Positions 8,363-17,971 are shown, counted from the first letter of the stretch. The stretch: 64,000 bases of DNA from Buchananella hordeovulneris (GCF_001907235.1 NZ_MQVS01000001.1:186001-250000); one strand, 5' to 3'. Numbers and translations are program-made. Notes: generated by a model from the letters alone, not told the origin.

Positions 8363-10040
8363 GGCCCCCCGTACTGTGCGCGCGTGGAGCGTGGCAACTG
8401 CCGTGACCTGGCTGGCCGGACTCGGCGGGTGGTTGTCGCTGTGGCGCACCCCCATTTGGTCCACCGACGACCTAGTCTTCGCTATCCGCGCCGGGCACCC
8501 CGGCGGCGCGGTTCGGGGGGCCGAACTGTGGCACTTCGCGCAGGTGGACGTCTGGGAACGCAACGGTCGAACTGCCGACGCCTGGGGGCAGGCCATCTTC
8601 AGCACCGGTTGGGCCATCGGTCCGCTCATGGCCCTGCTGTGCCTGGCGCAGTCGTTCCTGTGGTGGCGCCTGCTGTGGGTCTGCCTGCGCCCCGCTATCC
8701 CGGCGCGCCTGGCCCCCGCGGCGGCGTGGGGCTGCGCGGTGGCCTGCCTGGCGGCCCCCTTCGCCCTGCATCACCTGGTGGCGCGACTCGCGGGCACCGT
8801 CTTCTTCTTCATGTCTGCCACCGTCGGCTACCTCGGCGGCATGGTGCTGTTGGGGGGCAGCCTGCTGTCCGCGCTCCAGCTGGTCCGCCGGGCTACCACC
8901 GCTCGCTCCTGGGGCCCGCCTGCCGTCGTCCTGCTCCTCAGTGGGGCCCTGGGGGCCATGCACAACGAGGTCATCGCCCTGCAGCTAATAGCCGTGGCGG
9001 TCTTGCTCAGCAGCGTGCTGTGGCGCAGGCGCGCCGCGTGGGGCCCGCGCGCGACTGTCTGGGTGTTGTTGGCGCTATCTGCGGCCCGGTTTGCCGCGCC
9101 CGGGCTGTGGGCGCGCACCCGCAAGGTCAAGGCGCCGTTGCCGCTGGAGGAGGCCGGCTTCCTCACCCGCCGCGCGGCCCTGGCCGCCATGTCGCTGCTG
9201 TCCCAGTTGGAGACCGCCGGCCGCCTGTACCTCGGTATCGCCCTGGCGGTGGTCGCCCTGGGACTGTGGGTGGGGTGGCACTGGGCCCGCGGCCGGGCAC
9301 TGGTGGGGGCGCTGGTGGCCGGGCTGGGCGGCGGCGGGGCGCTCGCGGGCTGGCTCGTGCCGCGGCTGGTGGCGGCGCGGACGGCGGCCAACTGGGAGCG
9401 CAGCGCTTTGGCGGACCTCTTTACCTCCCGCTCGGCCCTACTGCTGGTGCTGGCCCTGCTGGTGGCGGGGGGCTGCGCAGTGGCTTTGGCGGGTTTGGCG
9501 GCCTGGCAGCTGGGCAGCCTGGAAGTGGGGGTCGTGTTGACAGCGGCCGTGGCCGCCTATGCGGTGCCGGTGGCGTTGGGCACGACGGGACCGCGCCCCT
9601 TCTATTTCGGTATCGCCTTGGCCTACCTGCTGGCCCTGGCCCTGGCAGGGCTGACCGTCGCGGCGCCCGCGCGCGGGCGGCTGACGGCCCCCGATGGGGC
9701 ACCCCGGATCGCGGCGGCGGCCCCCGCCTGGCGCACCAGGGGCGGGCGCGTGGTCAGCGGGGCCGCTGCGGCAGCCAGCCTGGCCCTGCTGCTGGGCCCG
9801 GCGGGGCCCGGGGCGGGGCAACTGTGGCGGGACTGGGGCGGCAACATGGCCGCCTGGCGGCAGGTGGAGGACCAGCTGCGGGCGGCCCAGGCCGGGCAGG
9901 TCACCGAGGTGGTAATTCCCCGGCAATTGCCGCACATGCACCTGCTGGGGGACTACCTGACGGTCTCGGAGGGTTCCCCGCAGCGCCTGCATTTCCTCTA
10001 CGACCTCGACCAATCCGTTACGGTTACCTTCAGCAAATGA
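8355..10040 (+). CDS. Polytopic membrane protein, candidate GT-C transferase
   Basis: This 561-residue integral membrane protein has about ten to twelve hydrophobic stretches. The first outside loop contains WSTDDLVFAIRAGHPGG; an acidic pair at this position is common in GT-C glycosyltransferases and in DUF6056-like proteins. The C-terminal 60-70 residues form a soluble tail. Its place right after gtrB- and gtrA-like genes, with an overlapping start, matches the third (type-specific) gene of gtr clusters, whose product moves the flipped sugar onto a surface polymer. The function is inferred from context; no catalytic residue is proved. Confidence 0.65.
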   Translation: MREAPRTVRAWSVATAVTWLAGLGGWLSLWRTPIWSTDDLVFAIRAGHPGGAVRGAELWHFAQVDVWERNGRTADAWGQAIFSTGWAIGPLMALLCLAQSFLWWRLLWVCLRPAIPARLAPAAAWGCAVACLAAPFALHHLVARLAGTVFFFMSATVGYLGGMVLLGGSLLSALQLVRRATTARSWGPPAVVLLLSGALGAMHNEVIALQLIAVAVLLSSVLWRRRAAWGPRATVWVLLALSAARFAAPGLWARTRKVKAPLPLEEAGFLTRRAALAAMSLLSQLETAGRLYLGIALAVVALGLWVGWHWARGRALVGALVAGLGGGGALAGWLVPRLVAARTAANWERSALADLFTSRSALLLVLALLVAGGCAVALAGLAAWQLGSLEVGVVLTAAVAAYAVPVALGTTGPRPFYFGIALAYLLALALAGLTVAAPARGRLTAPDGAPRIAAAAPAWRTRGGRVVSGAAAAASLALLLGPAGPGAGQLWRDWGGNMAAWRQVEDQLRAAQAGQVTEVVIPRQLPHMHLLGDYLTVSEGSPQRLHFLYDLDQSVTVTFSK

Positions 10041-10070
10041 GGCCGCGGCGCGGCAGATTGGAAAACCTTC

Positions 10071-11450
10071 GTGACGAAACAATTGAATGTGGCGGTGGTC
10101 GGCGCGGGCCCGGCCGGCATTTACGCCTCCGACATTCTGGCCAAATCCGGCGTCGACGTGCGTATCGACCTGTTCGAGCGGCTGCCCGCCCCCTACGGCC
10201 TGGTGCGTTATGGCGTGGCCCCCGACCACCCGCGCATTAAGCAGATCATCAACGCCCTGTACGGCATTTTGGCCAAGGGCGAGATCAATTTGGTGGGCAA
10301 TGTCGAGGTGGGCAAAGACATCACGATTGCCGAGCTGCAGGCTCACTACGACGCCGTCATCATCGCCACCGGTTCCGACCTGGATGCCCCGCTGGACATC
10401 CCGGGGGTCGACCTGGAGGGGTGCTTCGGGGCGGCGGACTTCGTGGCCTGGTACGACGGACACCCCGACTACCCACGGCAGTGGGAGATAAAGGGCGAGC
10501 ACGTGGCGGTGCTCGGGGTGGGCAACGTCGCCCTAGACGTGGCTCGTATCCTCGCCAAGCACGTCGACGACTTGCTGGTCACCGAGATTCCGGCCAACGT
10601 GGCCGCGGTTTTGCGCGACAAGCGGGTCACCGACGTGCACGTCTTTGGGCGGCGCGGGCCGGCCCAGGTCAAGTTCACGCCGCTGGAGTTGCGCGAGCTG
10701 GGGCACGTGCCGGGCGTGGACGTGATCGTGCGCGAGGAAGATCTTGAGTTCGACGCAGGTTCGCAAGCCGCGATTGCCGCCTCCAAGCAGACCAAGATGG
10801 TGGTCAAGACCCTGACCGACTACGCGCTGGTCGACGACGAGGAACGGACCGCGCCGCGTCGCATCCACATTCATCTCTTCGAGGCGCCGGTGGAGGTGCT
10901 CGGGCAGGACGGCCAGGTCGTGGGGGTACGCACCGAGCGCACCCGACTCAACGGCGATGGCAGCGTGTCGGGGACCGGGGAGTTCACTGACACCCCGGTG
11001 ACACAGGTCTACCGCGCCATCGGCTACTTCTCTTCGCCGGTGCCGGGCGTGCCCTACGACGAGCAGCGCGGGCTGGTGCCCAACGTGGCCGGCCGGGTGA
11101 TCGACGGCACGACCCCAGTGCCGGGGCTGTACGCGACCGGGTGGATCAAGCGGGGGCCGGTGGGGCTGATCGGCTCGACTAAGTCCGATGCGCAAGAGAC
11201 GATCGCCAACCTGTTGGCGGATGTGGAGGCGGGCGTCGTGGGCGCCTCCCCGAAGGATGGGCGCGACGGGGTGCTGGCGCTGCTGCGCGAGCGCGGCGTG
11301 CGCTACACGGACGCTGAAGGCTGGATGGTGCTCGACGCCTACGAGCGCTCGCTCGGCCAGGGCGAGGGACGGGAGCGCATCAAGGTTGTCTCCCGTGACG
11401 CGATGACCGCGATCTCGCGGGGCGAGGAGTGGGACGGCCCACTCGTCTGA
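10071..11450 (+). CDS. fprA: Ferredoxin/flavodoxin-NADP+ reductase, FprA type
   Basis: This 459-residue flavoprotein belongs to the adrenodoxin-reductase/FprA group. The FAD dinucleotide motif is VAVVGAGPAGIYASDIL (about residues 7-23), followed by LFERLPAPYGLVRYGVAPDH, a hallmark of this family. The NADPH site is VAVLGVGNVALDVARIL (about 145-161). The C-terminal part has GLYATGWIKRGPVGLIG, which closes the FAD site. It passes electrons between NADPH and ferredoxin in the cytosol. The start is GTG 10071. A strong hairpin follows the stop. Confidence 0.93.
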   Translation: MTKQLNVAVVGAGPAGIYASDILAKSGVDVRIDLFERLPAPYGLVRYGVAPDHPRIKQIINALYGILAKGEINLVGNVEVGKDITIAELQAHYDAVIIATGSDLDAPLDIPGVDLEGCFGAADFVAWYDGHPDYPRQWEIKGEHVAVLGVGNVALDVARILAKHVDDLLVTEIPANVAAVLRDKRVTDVHVFGRRGPAQVKFTPLELRELGHVPGVDVIVREEDLEFDAGSQAAIAASKQTKMVVKTLTDYALVDDEERTAPRRIHIHLFEAPVEVLGQDGQVVGVRTERTRLNGDGSVSGTGEFTDTPVTQVYRAIGYFSSPVPGVPYDEQRGLVPNVAGRVIDGTTPVPGLYATGWIKRGPVGLIGSTKSDAQETIANLLADVEAGVVGASPKDGRDGVLALLRERGVRYTDAEGWMVLDAYERSLGQGEGRERIKVVSRDAMTAISRGEEWDGPLV

Positions 11451-11456
11451 GCGCCC

Positions 11457-11486
11457 CCGGGTGCGCCGCCCGTGCGGCGCACCCGG
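11457..11486 (+). terminator. Hairpin downstream of fprA
   Basis: A perfect 13-bp GC stem (11457-11469 with 11474-11486) has a four-base loop. It has no clear T tract, as is common for high-GC actinobacterial terminators. It sits seven bases after the fprA stop. Confidence 0.6.
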
Positions 11487-11572
11487 CTCGGCCCTTAGCT
11501 GACTGCCGCCGGTTTGTCTGCCGTTGGGGCGGTGCGCCTCGTAGGCTGGGCAGGCAGAGAAAGGGGCGTGCG

Positions 11573-12454
11573 ATGCACAACCATCACAACGGTTTGAAGA
11601 CGGCGGTGTTGCTGGCCTCCATGCTGGGGCTGGTGATCGCGTTCGGGGCGGTGCTGTCCGCTTCGACCCGCAACGTCGTGTGGCTGGTGGGGGCCAGTGT
11701 GCTGTCGCTGGGGATGACGGCCTACTCCTATTGGAACTCTGACAAGCTGGCGCTGCGATCTATGGGGGCCTACGCGGTCACCCCGCTGGAGCAGCCCGAG
11801 ATGTACCGGATTGTGGAGGAACTTTCCACGCGGGCGGGCCAGCCCATGCCGCGGCTCTATGTTTCGCCCACGGCCACTCCGAATGCTTTTGCTACGGGCC
11901 GCAATCCGCAAAACGCCGCGGTTTGCTGCACCCAGGGCATCTTGGATCTGCTCAACGAACGGGAGCTGCGGGGAGTGCTCGGCCATGAGCTTATGCACGT
12001 GTACAACCGCGATATTCTCACCTCCTCCATCGCGGCGGGTATCGGCTCGGTCATCACGTCGGCCGCCCAGTTCATGCTGTTTTTCGGAGGGCGCGATCGG
12101 CGTAACGGTAACCCGATCGCCATGCTGCTGGCAGCCGTCCTGGCCCCCATCGCGGCGATGGTGATTCAGATGGCGGTCTCGCGGACCCGGGAATATGACG
12201 CCGACGAAGACGGGGCCCGCCTGACCGGGGATCCTTTGGCTTTGGCTTCGGCACTGCAGAAGCTGCACGCCGGGACGCAGGCGCGGCCCCTGCAGCCGAC
12301 CATGGCCACCGAGAACGTTTCGCATCTGATGATTGCCAACCCCTTCGGGTCGTTGCGCAACGTCTTTTCCACCCACCCGCCGATGGATAAGCGGGTGGCG
12401 CGGCTGGAGGCCATGGCCGGCTACGGGCAGGAACCGGAAAACCCGTACCGCTAG
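11573..12454 (+). CDS. htpX: HtpX-type membrane zinc metalloprotease (M48)
   Basis: 293 residues. The start ATG 11573 gives [18 protein letters not shown], a typical HtpX N terminus with two membrane helices in the first 65 residues. The zinc motif HELMH is at residues 138-142 (H138, E139, H142), with the downstream glutamate ligand in [13 protein letters not shown]. Two more hydrophobic segments follow the zinc motif. HtpX degrades misfolded membrane proteins. A likely -10 box TAGGCT lies at 11542-11547 and an AAAGGGG ribosome site precedes the start. The 3' end overlaps the convergent carbamoyltransferase gene by 4 bp. Confidence 0.92.
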   Translation: MHNHHNGLKTAVLLASMLGLVIAFGAVLSASTRNVVWLVGASVLSLGMTAYSYWNSDKLALRSMGAYAVTPLEQPEMYRIVEELSTRAGQPMPRLYVSPTATPNAFATGRNPQNAAVCCTQGILDLLNERELRGVLGHELMHVYNRDILTSSIAAGIGSVITSAAQFMLFFGGRDRRNGNPIAMLLAAVLAPIAAMVIQMAVSRTREYDADEDGARLTGDPLALASALQKLHAGTQARPLQPTMATENVSHLMIANPFGSLRNVFSTHPPMDKRVARLEAMAGYGQEPENPYR

Positions 12455-13470
12455 GGCAGGTTTTGGTGGGCGGCCCGCAGGAGCTGGCTATCTAGCTCGG
12501 CGCGGGCCGCTGCCACGAGGTGGGGGTGCGGGATGGGCGGGCGCAGGAAGTAGACCAGCAGTGCCCGCATCGCGGTCAGGCGGTTGCCGGCCTGCGCGAA
12601 AGCCACCGAGGCGGGGCCGTCGAGCACCTCGTCGGTAACCTCCTCCCCGCGGGAGGCGGGCAGGCAGTGCAGGAAGCAGACGTGGGGGGCGGCTCGTTCC
12701 AGCAGCTTTTGGTTGACCTGGAAGGCGGGAAAGAAGATGTCCATGCGTTCTTCTTTGCTCAACTCGGCCTCGTAGAGCCCGTACCACACATCGGTGTAGA
12801 TGAAGTCGGCACCTGCCAGGGCGGCGGGGTCGTCGGTGACGGTGAGGCTGGCTCCGCTGACGGCGCAGTTGGCGCGGCCGAGCTCCTGGACTGGCGGGGC
12901 GAGCTGGTAGCCGACCGGACCGTAGTGCACGAAGTCCATGCCCATCTTGGTGGCGAGCAGCATCAGGGAGGTGCACACCTGGGTGGCGTCCCCCACGAAG
13001 ACCACTTTGCAGTCGGCCAATTCCCGCCCCGGCGGCAGGTGCTCCAGCATGGTGATGAGGTCACCCATTTCTTGGGTGGGGTGGTTGTAGTCCGACATGC
13101 CGTTGATGACGGGAATGGAGGCGGCGGCCGCCAGCTCGGTGACGGTGGCGTGCTGCTGGACGCGGGCCATGAGGATATCGACCAGCAGTGACAACACTTT
13201 GCCGGTGTCGCCCATGGTCTCGTGGCCGCCCAACTGAATCTGGCCAGGGGCCAGGTATTGGGCGTGGCCACCCAACTGGGTCATGGCGGTTTCGAAGGCC
13301 ACCCGGGTGCGGGTGGAAGCCTGTTCAAAGATCATGCCGAGGGTGCGCCCGGCTAGTAGGGGCGGGAAGTAACCGACGGCTACGCACTGCTTGAGGGCGC
13401 GGCCGAGGTCGGCGATGGTCAGCAGCTCGGCGCGGGAGAAGTCAGTGGTGTCGAGAAAGTCTTTGGGCAC
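12451..13470 (-). CDS. ptcA: Putrescine carbamoyltransferase
   Basis: 339 residues, a member of the aspartate/ornithine carbamoyltransferase family. Carbamoyl-phosphate contacts are visible as STRTR (52-56), HPTQ (130-133) and HCLP (268-271). The substrate loop reads DVWYGLYE (227-234), and the segment [20 protein letters not shown] is typical of putrescine rather than ornithine enzymes. The neighbouring agmatine deiminase and antiporter support this. It converts N-carbamoylputrescine and phosphate to putrescine and carbamoyl phosphate. It is the last gene of the operon; no carbamate kinase gene follows, since the next gene is the convergent htpX. Ornithine carbamoyltransferase is the alternative but less likely. 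Confidence 0.85.
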   Translation of the reverse strand: MPKDFLDTTDFSRAELLTIADLGRALKQCVAVGYFPPLLAGRTLGMIFEQASTRTRVAFETAMTQLGGHAQYLAPGQIQLGGHETMGDTGKVLSLLVDILMARVQQHATVTELAAAASIPVINGMSDYNHPTQEMGDLITMLEHLPPGRELADCKVVFVGDATQVCTSLMLLATKMGMDFVHYGPVGYQLAPPVQELGRANCAVSGASLTVTDDPAALAGADFIYTDVWYGLYEAELSKEERMDIFFPAFQVNQKLLERAAPHVCFLHCLPASRGEEVTDEVLDGPASVAFAQAGNRLTAMRALLVYFLRPPIPHPHLVAAARAELDSQLLRAAHQNLP

Positions 13471-13499
13471 GATAACTCCTTTGTCTCAGGTGGGTGGCT

Positions 13500-14924
13500 T
13501 TAGGTGGTGGTGCGGGCGGGCGGCGGGCCGTCGAGGGCCATGCCGCGGTAGTCGCAGGCGCGGCGGCGGGCGGCGGCCAGGCGCAACGCTTCCCCGAGCA
13601 GGAGGAAAACGCCGACGGTGATAAGGCCCGGTAGTTTGGCCAGCTCGTCTTCGCTCCCGCCCAGCGGCACCAGGGTGGCGATGACGGAGAGGATGATGAG
13701 GGCCATCGGGACCCAAGTCGCCAGGCGCAGGGTGGGGGTGGTGCCGGCGACGCGGAAGACCCGTTTGGCCGTCGGGTCAGCGGTCCGGAGCCGCAACAGG
13801 GCCGGGAACATCGGCAAGTAGGACAGCAAGAGGAAGGCCACGTTGACCGAGAACAGGGTCCAAAACAGGTCCGCCAGGTGTAGCTGTTGTGCGAGGGGGG
13901 CCAGGCAGGCGAGCGCGGTGGCGATGACGCCGTTGGCCAGACTCACGCCCTTGGGCATGCCGCTGCGTTTGGTCACGGAGGCAAACAGGCGCGGCAGGTT
14001 GCCATCGCGGGCCGCGCACACGACCACATAGTTGACCCCGAAGGACCAGGAGACCATGTTGCCGACCAGGGTGAGGAGGAAGACCACCCCGATGGTGACG
14101 AGGAACCAGCTGCCCGCCCCCGTCATGATGCCGACGGCGTCGAGAATGCCGGAGTCGAGGCTGAGGTCGCGGGCGGGGATGGCGGCGGCCAGCCCGAAGG
14201 AACTGAGCAGGTAGATGGCGGCGATGACGATGCCGCCGGTGATGATGGCGCGCGGAATCTGCGTGCGGGGGTTGCGCATTTCCCCGGCGAAAGTGGCGAT
14301 CACTTCGAAGCCCATGAAGTTGAACAGGATGATCGACAGGTAGGTCAGGGCCGAGGCGTCGAGTGACGGCAGGAAGGTGGCAGGCGACATGTCGCTGGCC
14401 CAGCCGTGGCGGGTGGCGTAATACAAGCCGAGGCCACCAACGGCAAGGGCGATGCCGATCTTCAACGTGGCGGCCAGGTTCATGATCCAGATGGAGTCGC
14501 TAGCGCGCGCAAAACTGAGGAACACCACCAACCAGATGAACACCAGGGAGATGGCCAGCCCCACCAGTGGGGGGAGGGTGTGCCCGGTCATGACCTGCAG
14601 CGAGGCGGGGAATAGCACCGCCAGGCTGGCCATCCACAGCGGGAAGTTGATCCAGTACCACCAGGCGACCCGCGAGGCCCACCGATCGCCGTAGGCGCGG
14701 CGTACCCAGTCGTATAGCCCGCCCTCGTCGGCCGCGTAGGTGGTGCCCAGTTCGCTCACCACCAACCCGTAGGGCAGACCGAAGGCGGCAATGAGGGCTA
14801 GCCACCAGAAGAACTGGGAGTTACCAATGGCGGCGGCCGGAGCGATGGCTTCGGCGACGAAGACGACACAGATGAGGGAGCCAATGACGTCGATGAGTCG
14901 GAACTTTTTGCCTCCGCTGGCCAC
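13500..14924 (-). CDS. aguD: APC-family agmatine/putrescine antiporter
   Basis: A 474-residue amino acid/polyamine/organocation transporter with about twelve membrane helices. It starts KFRLIDVIGSLICVVFVAEA and has the family's ELGTTYAADEGGLYDWVRRAYG loop after the second helix. It lies six bases after the agmatine deiminase stop and 29 bp before the carbamoyltransferase. In other agmatine deiminase pathways this transporter takes up agmatine and releases putrescine, so no net energy is spent on transport. The substrate here is assigned by context. Confidence 0.82.
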   Translation of the reverse strand: MASGGKKFRLIDVIGSLICVVFVAEAIAPAAAIGNSQFFWWLALIAAFGLPYGLVVSELGTTYAADEGGLYDWVRRAYGDRWASRVAWWYWINFPLWMASLAVLFPASLQVMTGHTLPPLVGLAISLVFIWLVVFLSFARASDSIWIMNLAATLKIGIALAVGGLGLYYATRHGWASDMSPATFLPSLDASALTYLSIILFNFMGFEVIATFAGEMRNPRTQIPRAIITGGIVIAAIYLLSSFGLAAAIPARDLSLDSGILDAVGIMTGAGSWFLVTIGVVFLLTLVGNMVSWSFGVNYVVVCAARDGNLPRLFASVTKRSGMPKGVSLANGVIATALACLAPLAQQLHLADLFWTLFSVNVAFLLLSYLPMFPALLRLRTADPTAKRVFRVAGTTPTLRLATWVPMALIILSVIATLVPLGGSEDELAKLPGLITVGVFLLLGEALRLAAARRRACDYRGMALDGPPPARTTT

Positions 14925-14930
14925 TTTTCG

Positions 14931-16025
14931 TCACCGCCCCGCGGGTTGTTGTTGGGTGATGCAGTGGACGTTGCCGCCGCCGAGCAGGATTTCGCGGCCC
15001 GGCACGGTGTGGATTTGGCGGTCGGGGAAGAGCTGCTGGTAGGTGGCGATGGCGGCCTCGTCGTGTGGGTCGTCGAAGATCGGGAGGACGACGATGCCGT
15101 TGCCGTAGTAGGAGTTGACGTAGGAGCCGGCGAGCCGGTCCCCGGGCAGGCGCGGCAGGGTGCCGTCTACCGGGTCGACTCCGGCCGATTCTTCGGCTGT
15201 GATGTAGATCGGGCCGGGTTGGTGAATCTTGACTATCTCGAAGGGGCGGCCCTGGGCATCGGTTTCGTTTTGGAGCAGCTCTAGGGCAGCGACGGAGCGC
15301 TCCCACTGGGGGTCTGACTCGTCGTCGGTCCAGGTCAGCATGACCTTGCCGGGGGCGACGAACCGGCAGAAGTTGTCGACGTGCCCGTTGGTCTCGTCGA
15401 GGTAGACCCCGAAGGGCAGGAAGATGACTTTGTCGGCACCGAGGTAGTCGCACAGGTAGGCGGCGATTTGCTCCTGGGTGAGGTCGGGGTTGCGCCCGGG
15501 GGAGAGCATGGTCTCGGCGGTCACGAGGACGGTGCCTTGACCGTCGACGTCGATCGCCCCACCTTCTAGCACCAGGGGGGCGCGGTAGCGGTCTAGCCCC
15601 TCTATCTCGAGGACTTTGGCGGCAACTTGGTCGTCGGCGTCCCACGGGAAGTACAGGCCGTCCACCAGCCCGCCCCAGGCGTTGAACTGCCAGTCCACGC
15701 CGCGCACTTGCCCGGCGTCGTTGACGACGAAGGTCGGGCCGGTGTCGCGCATCCAGGAGTCGTTGTTGCTGATTTCTACGACCCGGACGGTGGGTGGCAG
15801 CTGGTGGCGGGCGTTGACGAATTGGGCGGCCGAGACGGCCATCGTTACTGGTTGGGCGCTGGCGATGGTGGAGGCGACGGTGGTGAATGCTGCCTGGGCG
15901 GGCTTGCCGCCGAGGCGCCAGTTGTCGGGTCGCTCTGGCCAGACCAGCCAGCAGGCGCTTTGGGGCTCCCACTCGGCGGGCATGCGGAAGCCGTCGGCTT
16001 TGGGGGTGGTGGTGAGCAGGGACAT
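14931..16025 (-). CDS. aguA: Agmatine deiminase
   Basis: This 364-residue enzyme hydrolyses agmatine to N-carbamoylputrescine and ammonia. The catalytic Cys355 lies in [11 protein letters not shown] near the C terminus. Other family motifs are WMRDTGP (91-97), EGGAID (154-159) and HVDNF (215-219), which supply the acidic and His residues of the active site. The start is ATG 16025, four bases after AGGAGG; longer frames upstream cross the operator region. It is the first structural gene of the agmatine operon and sits 195 bp downstream of the tetR gene on the same strand. Confidence 0.93.
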   Translation of the reverse strand: MSLLTTTPKADGFRMPAEWEPQSACWLVWPERPDNWRLGGKPAQAAFTTVASTIASAQPVTMAVSAAQFVNARHQLPPTVRVVEISNNDSWMRDTGPTFVVNDAGQVRGVDWQFNAWGGLVDGLYFPWDADDQVAAKVLEIEGLDRYRAPLVLEGGAIDVDGQGTVLVTAETMLSPGRNPDLTQEQIAAYLCDYLGADKVIFLPFGVYLDETNGHVDNFCRFVAPGKVMLTWTDDESDPQWERSVAALELLQNETDAQGRPFEIVKIHQPGPIYITAEESAGVDPVDGTLPRLPGDRLAGSYVNSYYGNGIVVLPIFDDPHDEAAIATYQQLFPDRQIHTVPGREILLGGGNVHCITQQQPAGR

Positions 16026-16150
16026 TTTCCCTCCTAGGGGCTGGCAAGCAGCCGAACGCGCGCCGGCTGCGGCGGAACGTTGGGGGTGAAGGCGGCGGAA
16101 TGAAGGGCGTGGCAGGCGCGGGAAGGGCCCCGTTCTGCGGCAAAGCGAGG

Positions 16151-16188
16151 TTGTACATATGTACAAGTTAGTTTGCACAAATGTACAA
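16151..16188. promoter_or_regulatory. Two 16-bp palindromic operators before aguA
   Basis: 16151-16166 is a perfect 16-bp palindrome (TTGTACATATGTACAA). 16173-16188 is a second copy matching it at 14 of 16 positions. Their starts are 22 bp apart, about two turns of the helix, so two dimers could bind on the same face. They lie in the tetR-aguA gap, 126 bp before the aguA start, and are the likely targets of the TetR regulator encoded upstream. Confidence 0.75.
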
Positions 16189-16220
16189 CATGTGATTTGC
16201 GTTACGGAGGGGCTTTGGTC

Positions 16221-16850
16221 CTAGGGGTGGGGGAGCAGGCGGTCGACTACCGCCTGCAGGTGGGTGCGCAGCGCCGCCAGGCCCAGCGTTTGGTTGGCGG
16301 CCTCCTCCAGCATTAAGCCGTCAATGGTGGCCGCCACTATCTGTACTGCCTGGGCGCGTGGCAGGCTGGGATCTGTGGGGGGTAATACCCGCTCAACTAA
16401 CCCCAAGATGAGCTCCGTCCAGGCACGTGTCAATTCGCGGGCGGCCGGGTTGCGGGTGGCCTCCAAAAACATCTCGAAGAGCGCGAGGTCGTACAGCGGA
16501 TCGGCCACTGTCTTATCGAAAAACATCTCGGTAAGCACCGCCACGCTGCGGTCGGCGGGAAGCTGCGCGGGCAGATCGTCAACCAATGCGTGCAGGCGTG
16601 CAGATTCGATAGAGATCGCGTACTTGACGGCGGAGAAGAGGAGATTTTCCCGATTCTTGAAGTAGTAGGTGGTGAGCCCCACGGACACCCCCGCCTCGGC
16701 TGCCACCGCTCGGTGCGTTACCGCGCCATGACCGCCTGCCCCGAAGACACGCACGGCGGCCGCCAGTATCTGTTCGATGCGCCAGGAACTGCCAATGCCG
16801 CGCGGTGAGAGACCGGCATGGGGCGGCAGGAGGGGGGTGGCAGGGGTCAT
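16221..16850 (-). CDS. TetR-family regulator of the agmatine operon
   Basis: 209 residues. An N-terminal helix-turn-helix lies at about residues 44-65, with THRAVAAEAGVSVGLTTYYF and then KNRENLL, the classic TetR recognition helix region. The C-terminal ligand-binding domain is helical and not diagnostic. It lies directly upstream of the agmatine genes on the same strand, and the gap between them holds two palindromes. It is probably a repressor released by agmatine or a related polyamine; the ligand is inferred. TACACT ends eight bases before the ATG, so its own mRNA may be nearly leaderless. Confidence 0.85.
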   Translation of the reverse strand: MTPATPLLPPHAGLSPRGIGSSWRIEQILAAAVRVFGAGGHGAVTHRAVAAEAGVSVGLTTYYFKNRENLLFSAVKYAISIESARLHALVDDLPAQLPADRSVAVLTEMFFDKTVADPLYDLALFEMFLEATRNPAARELTRAWTELILGLVERVLPPTDPSLPRAQAVQIVAATIDGLMLEEAANQTLGLAALRTHLQAVVDRLLPHP

Positions 16851-16963
16851 AGTGCCCCAGTGTAAGGACAGCGGGCGCGTTGGCCTACCGAATGTTGTGC
16901 CGACAACGGGAACTGGAAAACCGAGGCGCGAAAAGGGCGATAGTCGCCGCGCAGTCGGCAGGC

Positions 16964-16991
16964 CAAAGGGGCGGCCGGAGCCGCCCCTTTG
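16964..16991 (-). terminator. Terminator hairpin downstream of yajQ
   Basis: A perfect 12-bp stem (16964-16975 with 16980-16991) with a four-base loop lies 9 bp after the yajQ stop. It lacks a long T run. Confidence 0.65.
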
Positions 16992-17000
16992 ACATTGGTC

Positions 17001-17498
17001 TTAGCGGTAGTTCACAAACTGCAAAGCGGCATCCAAATCGGCTCCCTTCAACAGGGCAATCACTGCCTGCAGGTCGTCGCGAGACTTTGAAGTTACCCGC
17101 ACCTCGTCGCCCTGAATCAGAGCCTTGACGCCCTTGGGGCCCTCGTCGCGCACCAGCTTGGTGATCTTCTTGGCGACTTCCTGGCTCAGCCCTTCGCGCA
17201 ACGTGCCGACCAGGCGGTACTCCTTGCCTGACGCCTTCGGGGTGCCGTCCCCTAGGTCCAGGGCCTTTAGGGAGATGCCCCGCCGGACGAGCTTGGACTG
17301 CAGTACGTCCAGCACCGCCAGCACCCGGTCCGCGGAGTTGGCCACCATGGTCACGGCATCGCCGGTCAGGGTCACCGATGCTCCCACGCCCTTGAAGTCG
17401 TAGCGCTGGGCAATCTCCTTAGCCGCCTGGTTGACGGCGTTGTCCACCTCCTGGCGATCCACCTTGGACACCACATCGAATGACGAATCTGCGGCCAT
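17001..17498 (-). CDS. yajQ: YajQ-family nucleotide-binding protein
   Basis: A 165-residue protein with the two-domain YajQ fold. It starts [20 protein letters not shown], followed by [12 protein letters not shown] and, near the C terminus, [16 protein letters not shown], all family signatures. Members bind nucleotides, including cyclic di-GMP in some species, and have been linked to RNA and gene control. ATG 17498 has an AGGAG site five bases upstream; the longer frame runs back through the tRNA genes and is not coding. It is transcribed alone. Confidence 0.92.
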   Translation of the reverse strand: MAADSSFDVVSKVDRQEVDNAVNQAAKEIAQRYDFKGVGASVTLTGDAVTMVANSADRVLAVLDVLQSKLVRRGISLKALDLGDGTPKASGKEYRLVGTLREGLSQEVAKKITKLVRDEGPKGVKALIQGDEVRVTSKSRDDLQAVIALLKGADLDAALQFVNYR

Positions 17499-17620
17499 GA
17501 CACTCCTAACGTCGCCGGTTGCCTGCGCCCATTGTGGCCGCAAAGGTGCGCAAATCCAAGGAGAACGGCGGCCCGCATCGGAAGGTGGGGGCGCGGTGAC
17601 GTGCTTCACCGTCGGGAAAG

Positions 17621-17651
17621 TTGGCGCAAACCCCCGAAGTGTTGGTAGAGT
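17621..17651 (+). promoter_or_regulatory. Putative promoter of tRNA-Tyr
   Basis: TTGGCG (17621-17626) and TAGAGT (17646-17651) are separated by 19 bp and lie 16 bp before the tRNA. The spacing is longer than ideal, but the same arrangement occurs upstream of the S10 operon. Confidence 0.45.
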
Positions 17652-17667
17652 CTGCGTCGCACTACTT

Positions 17668-17749
17668 GGCGAGTTGCCCGAGCGGCCAAAGGGAGCTGAC
17701 TGTAAATCAGCCGCGGAATGCTTCGGGGGTTCGAATCCCTCACTCGCCA
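17668..17749 (+). tRNA. tRNA-Tyr (GTA)
   Basis: The acceptor stem GGCGAGT pairs with ACTCGCC, the anticodon loop is TGTAAAT (anticodon GTA), there is a class II long variable arm and a GGTTCGAATCC T arm. It is 82 nt with discriminator A. CCA is not encoded. Confidence 0.95.
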
Positions 17750-17861
17750 CTGCGCCTCCGGCAGGGGGTGGGTTGTTCCAGCAGGAGCAACGGAGTGTGG
17801 CGGGTTTCACGCCCGGCCGGTTTGGAGAAATCCGTAGCGGCCAGGTAAAGTTTCCCGCGCC

Positions 17862-17934
17862 GCCCCGATAGCTCAGTCGGCAGAGCGTCTCCATGGTAAG
17901 GAGAAGGTCAAGGGTTCGATTCCCTTTCGGGGCT
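17862..17934 (+). tRNA. tRNA-Thr (GGT)
   Basis: The acceptor GCCCCGA pairs with TCGGGGC, the anticodon loop is ATGGTAA (anticodon GGT) and the T arm is GGGTTCGATTCCC. It is 73 nt; CCA is not encoded. Confidence 0.95.
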
Positions 17935-17971
17935 CTAGGCTTGCCCAGTGAAAGCTGGTGGGGCCACACCT

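Noticed and set aside
9438-10502. 354-codon minus-strand frame over the GT-C candidate and fprA
   Set aside because: It crosses two supported plus-strand genes and has low-complexity Gly/Gln/Arg sequence.
12451-13470. Ornithine carbamoyltransferase (argF)
   Set aside because: The substrate loop DVWYGLYE and the agmatine deiminase/antiporter neighbours fit putrescine carbamoyltransferase better.
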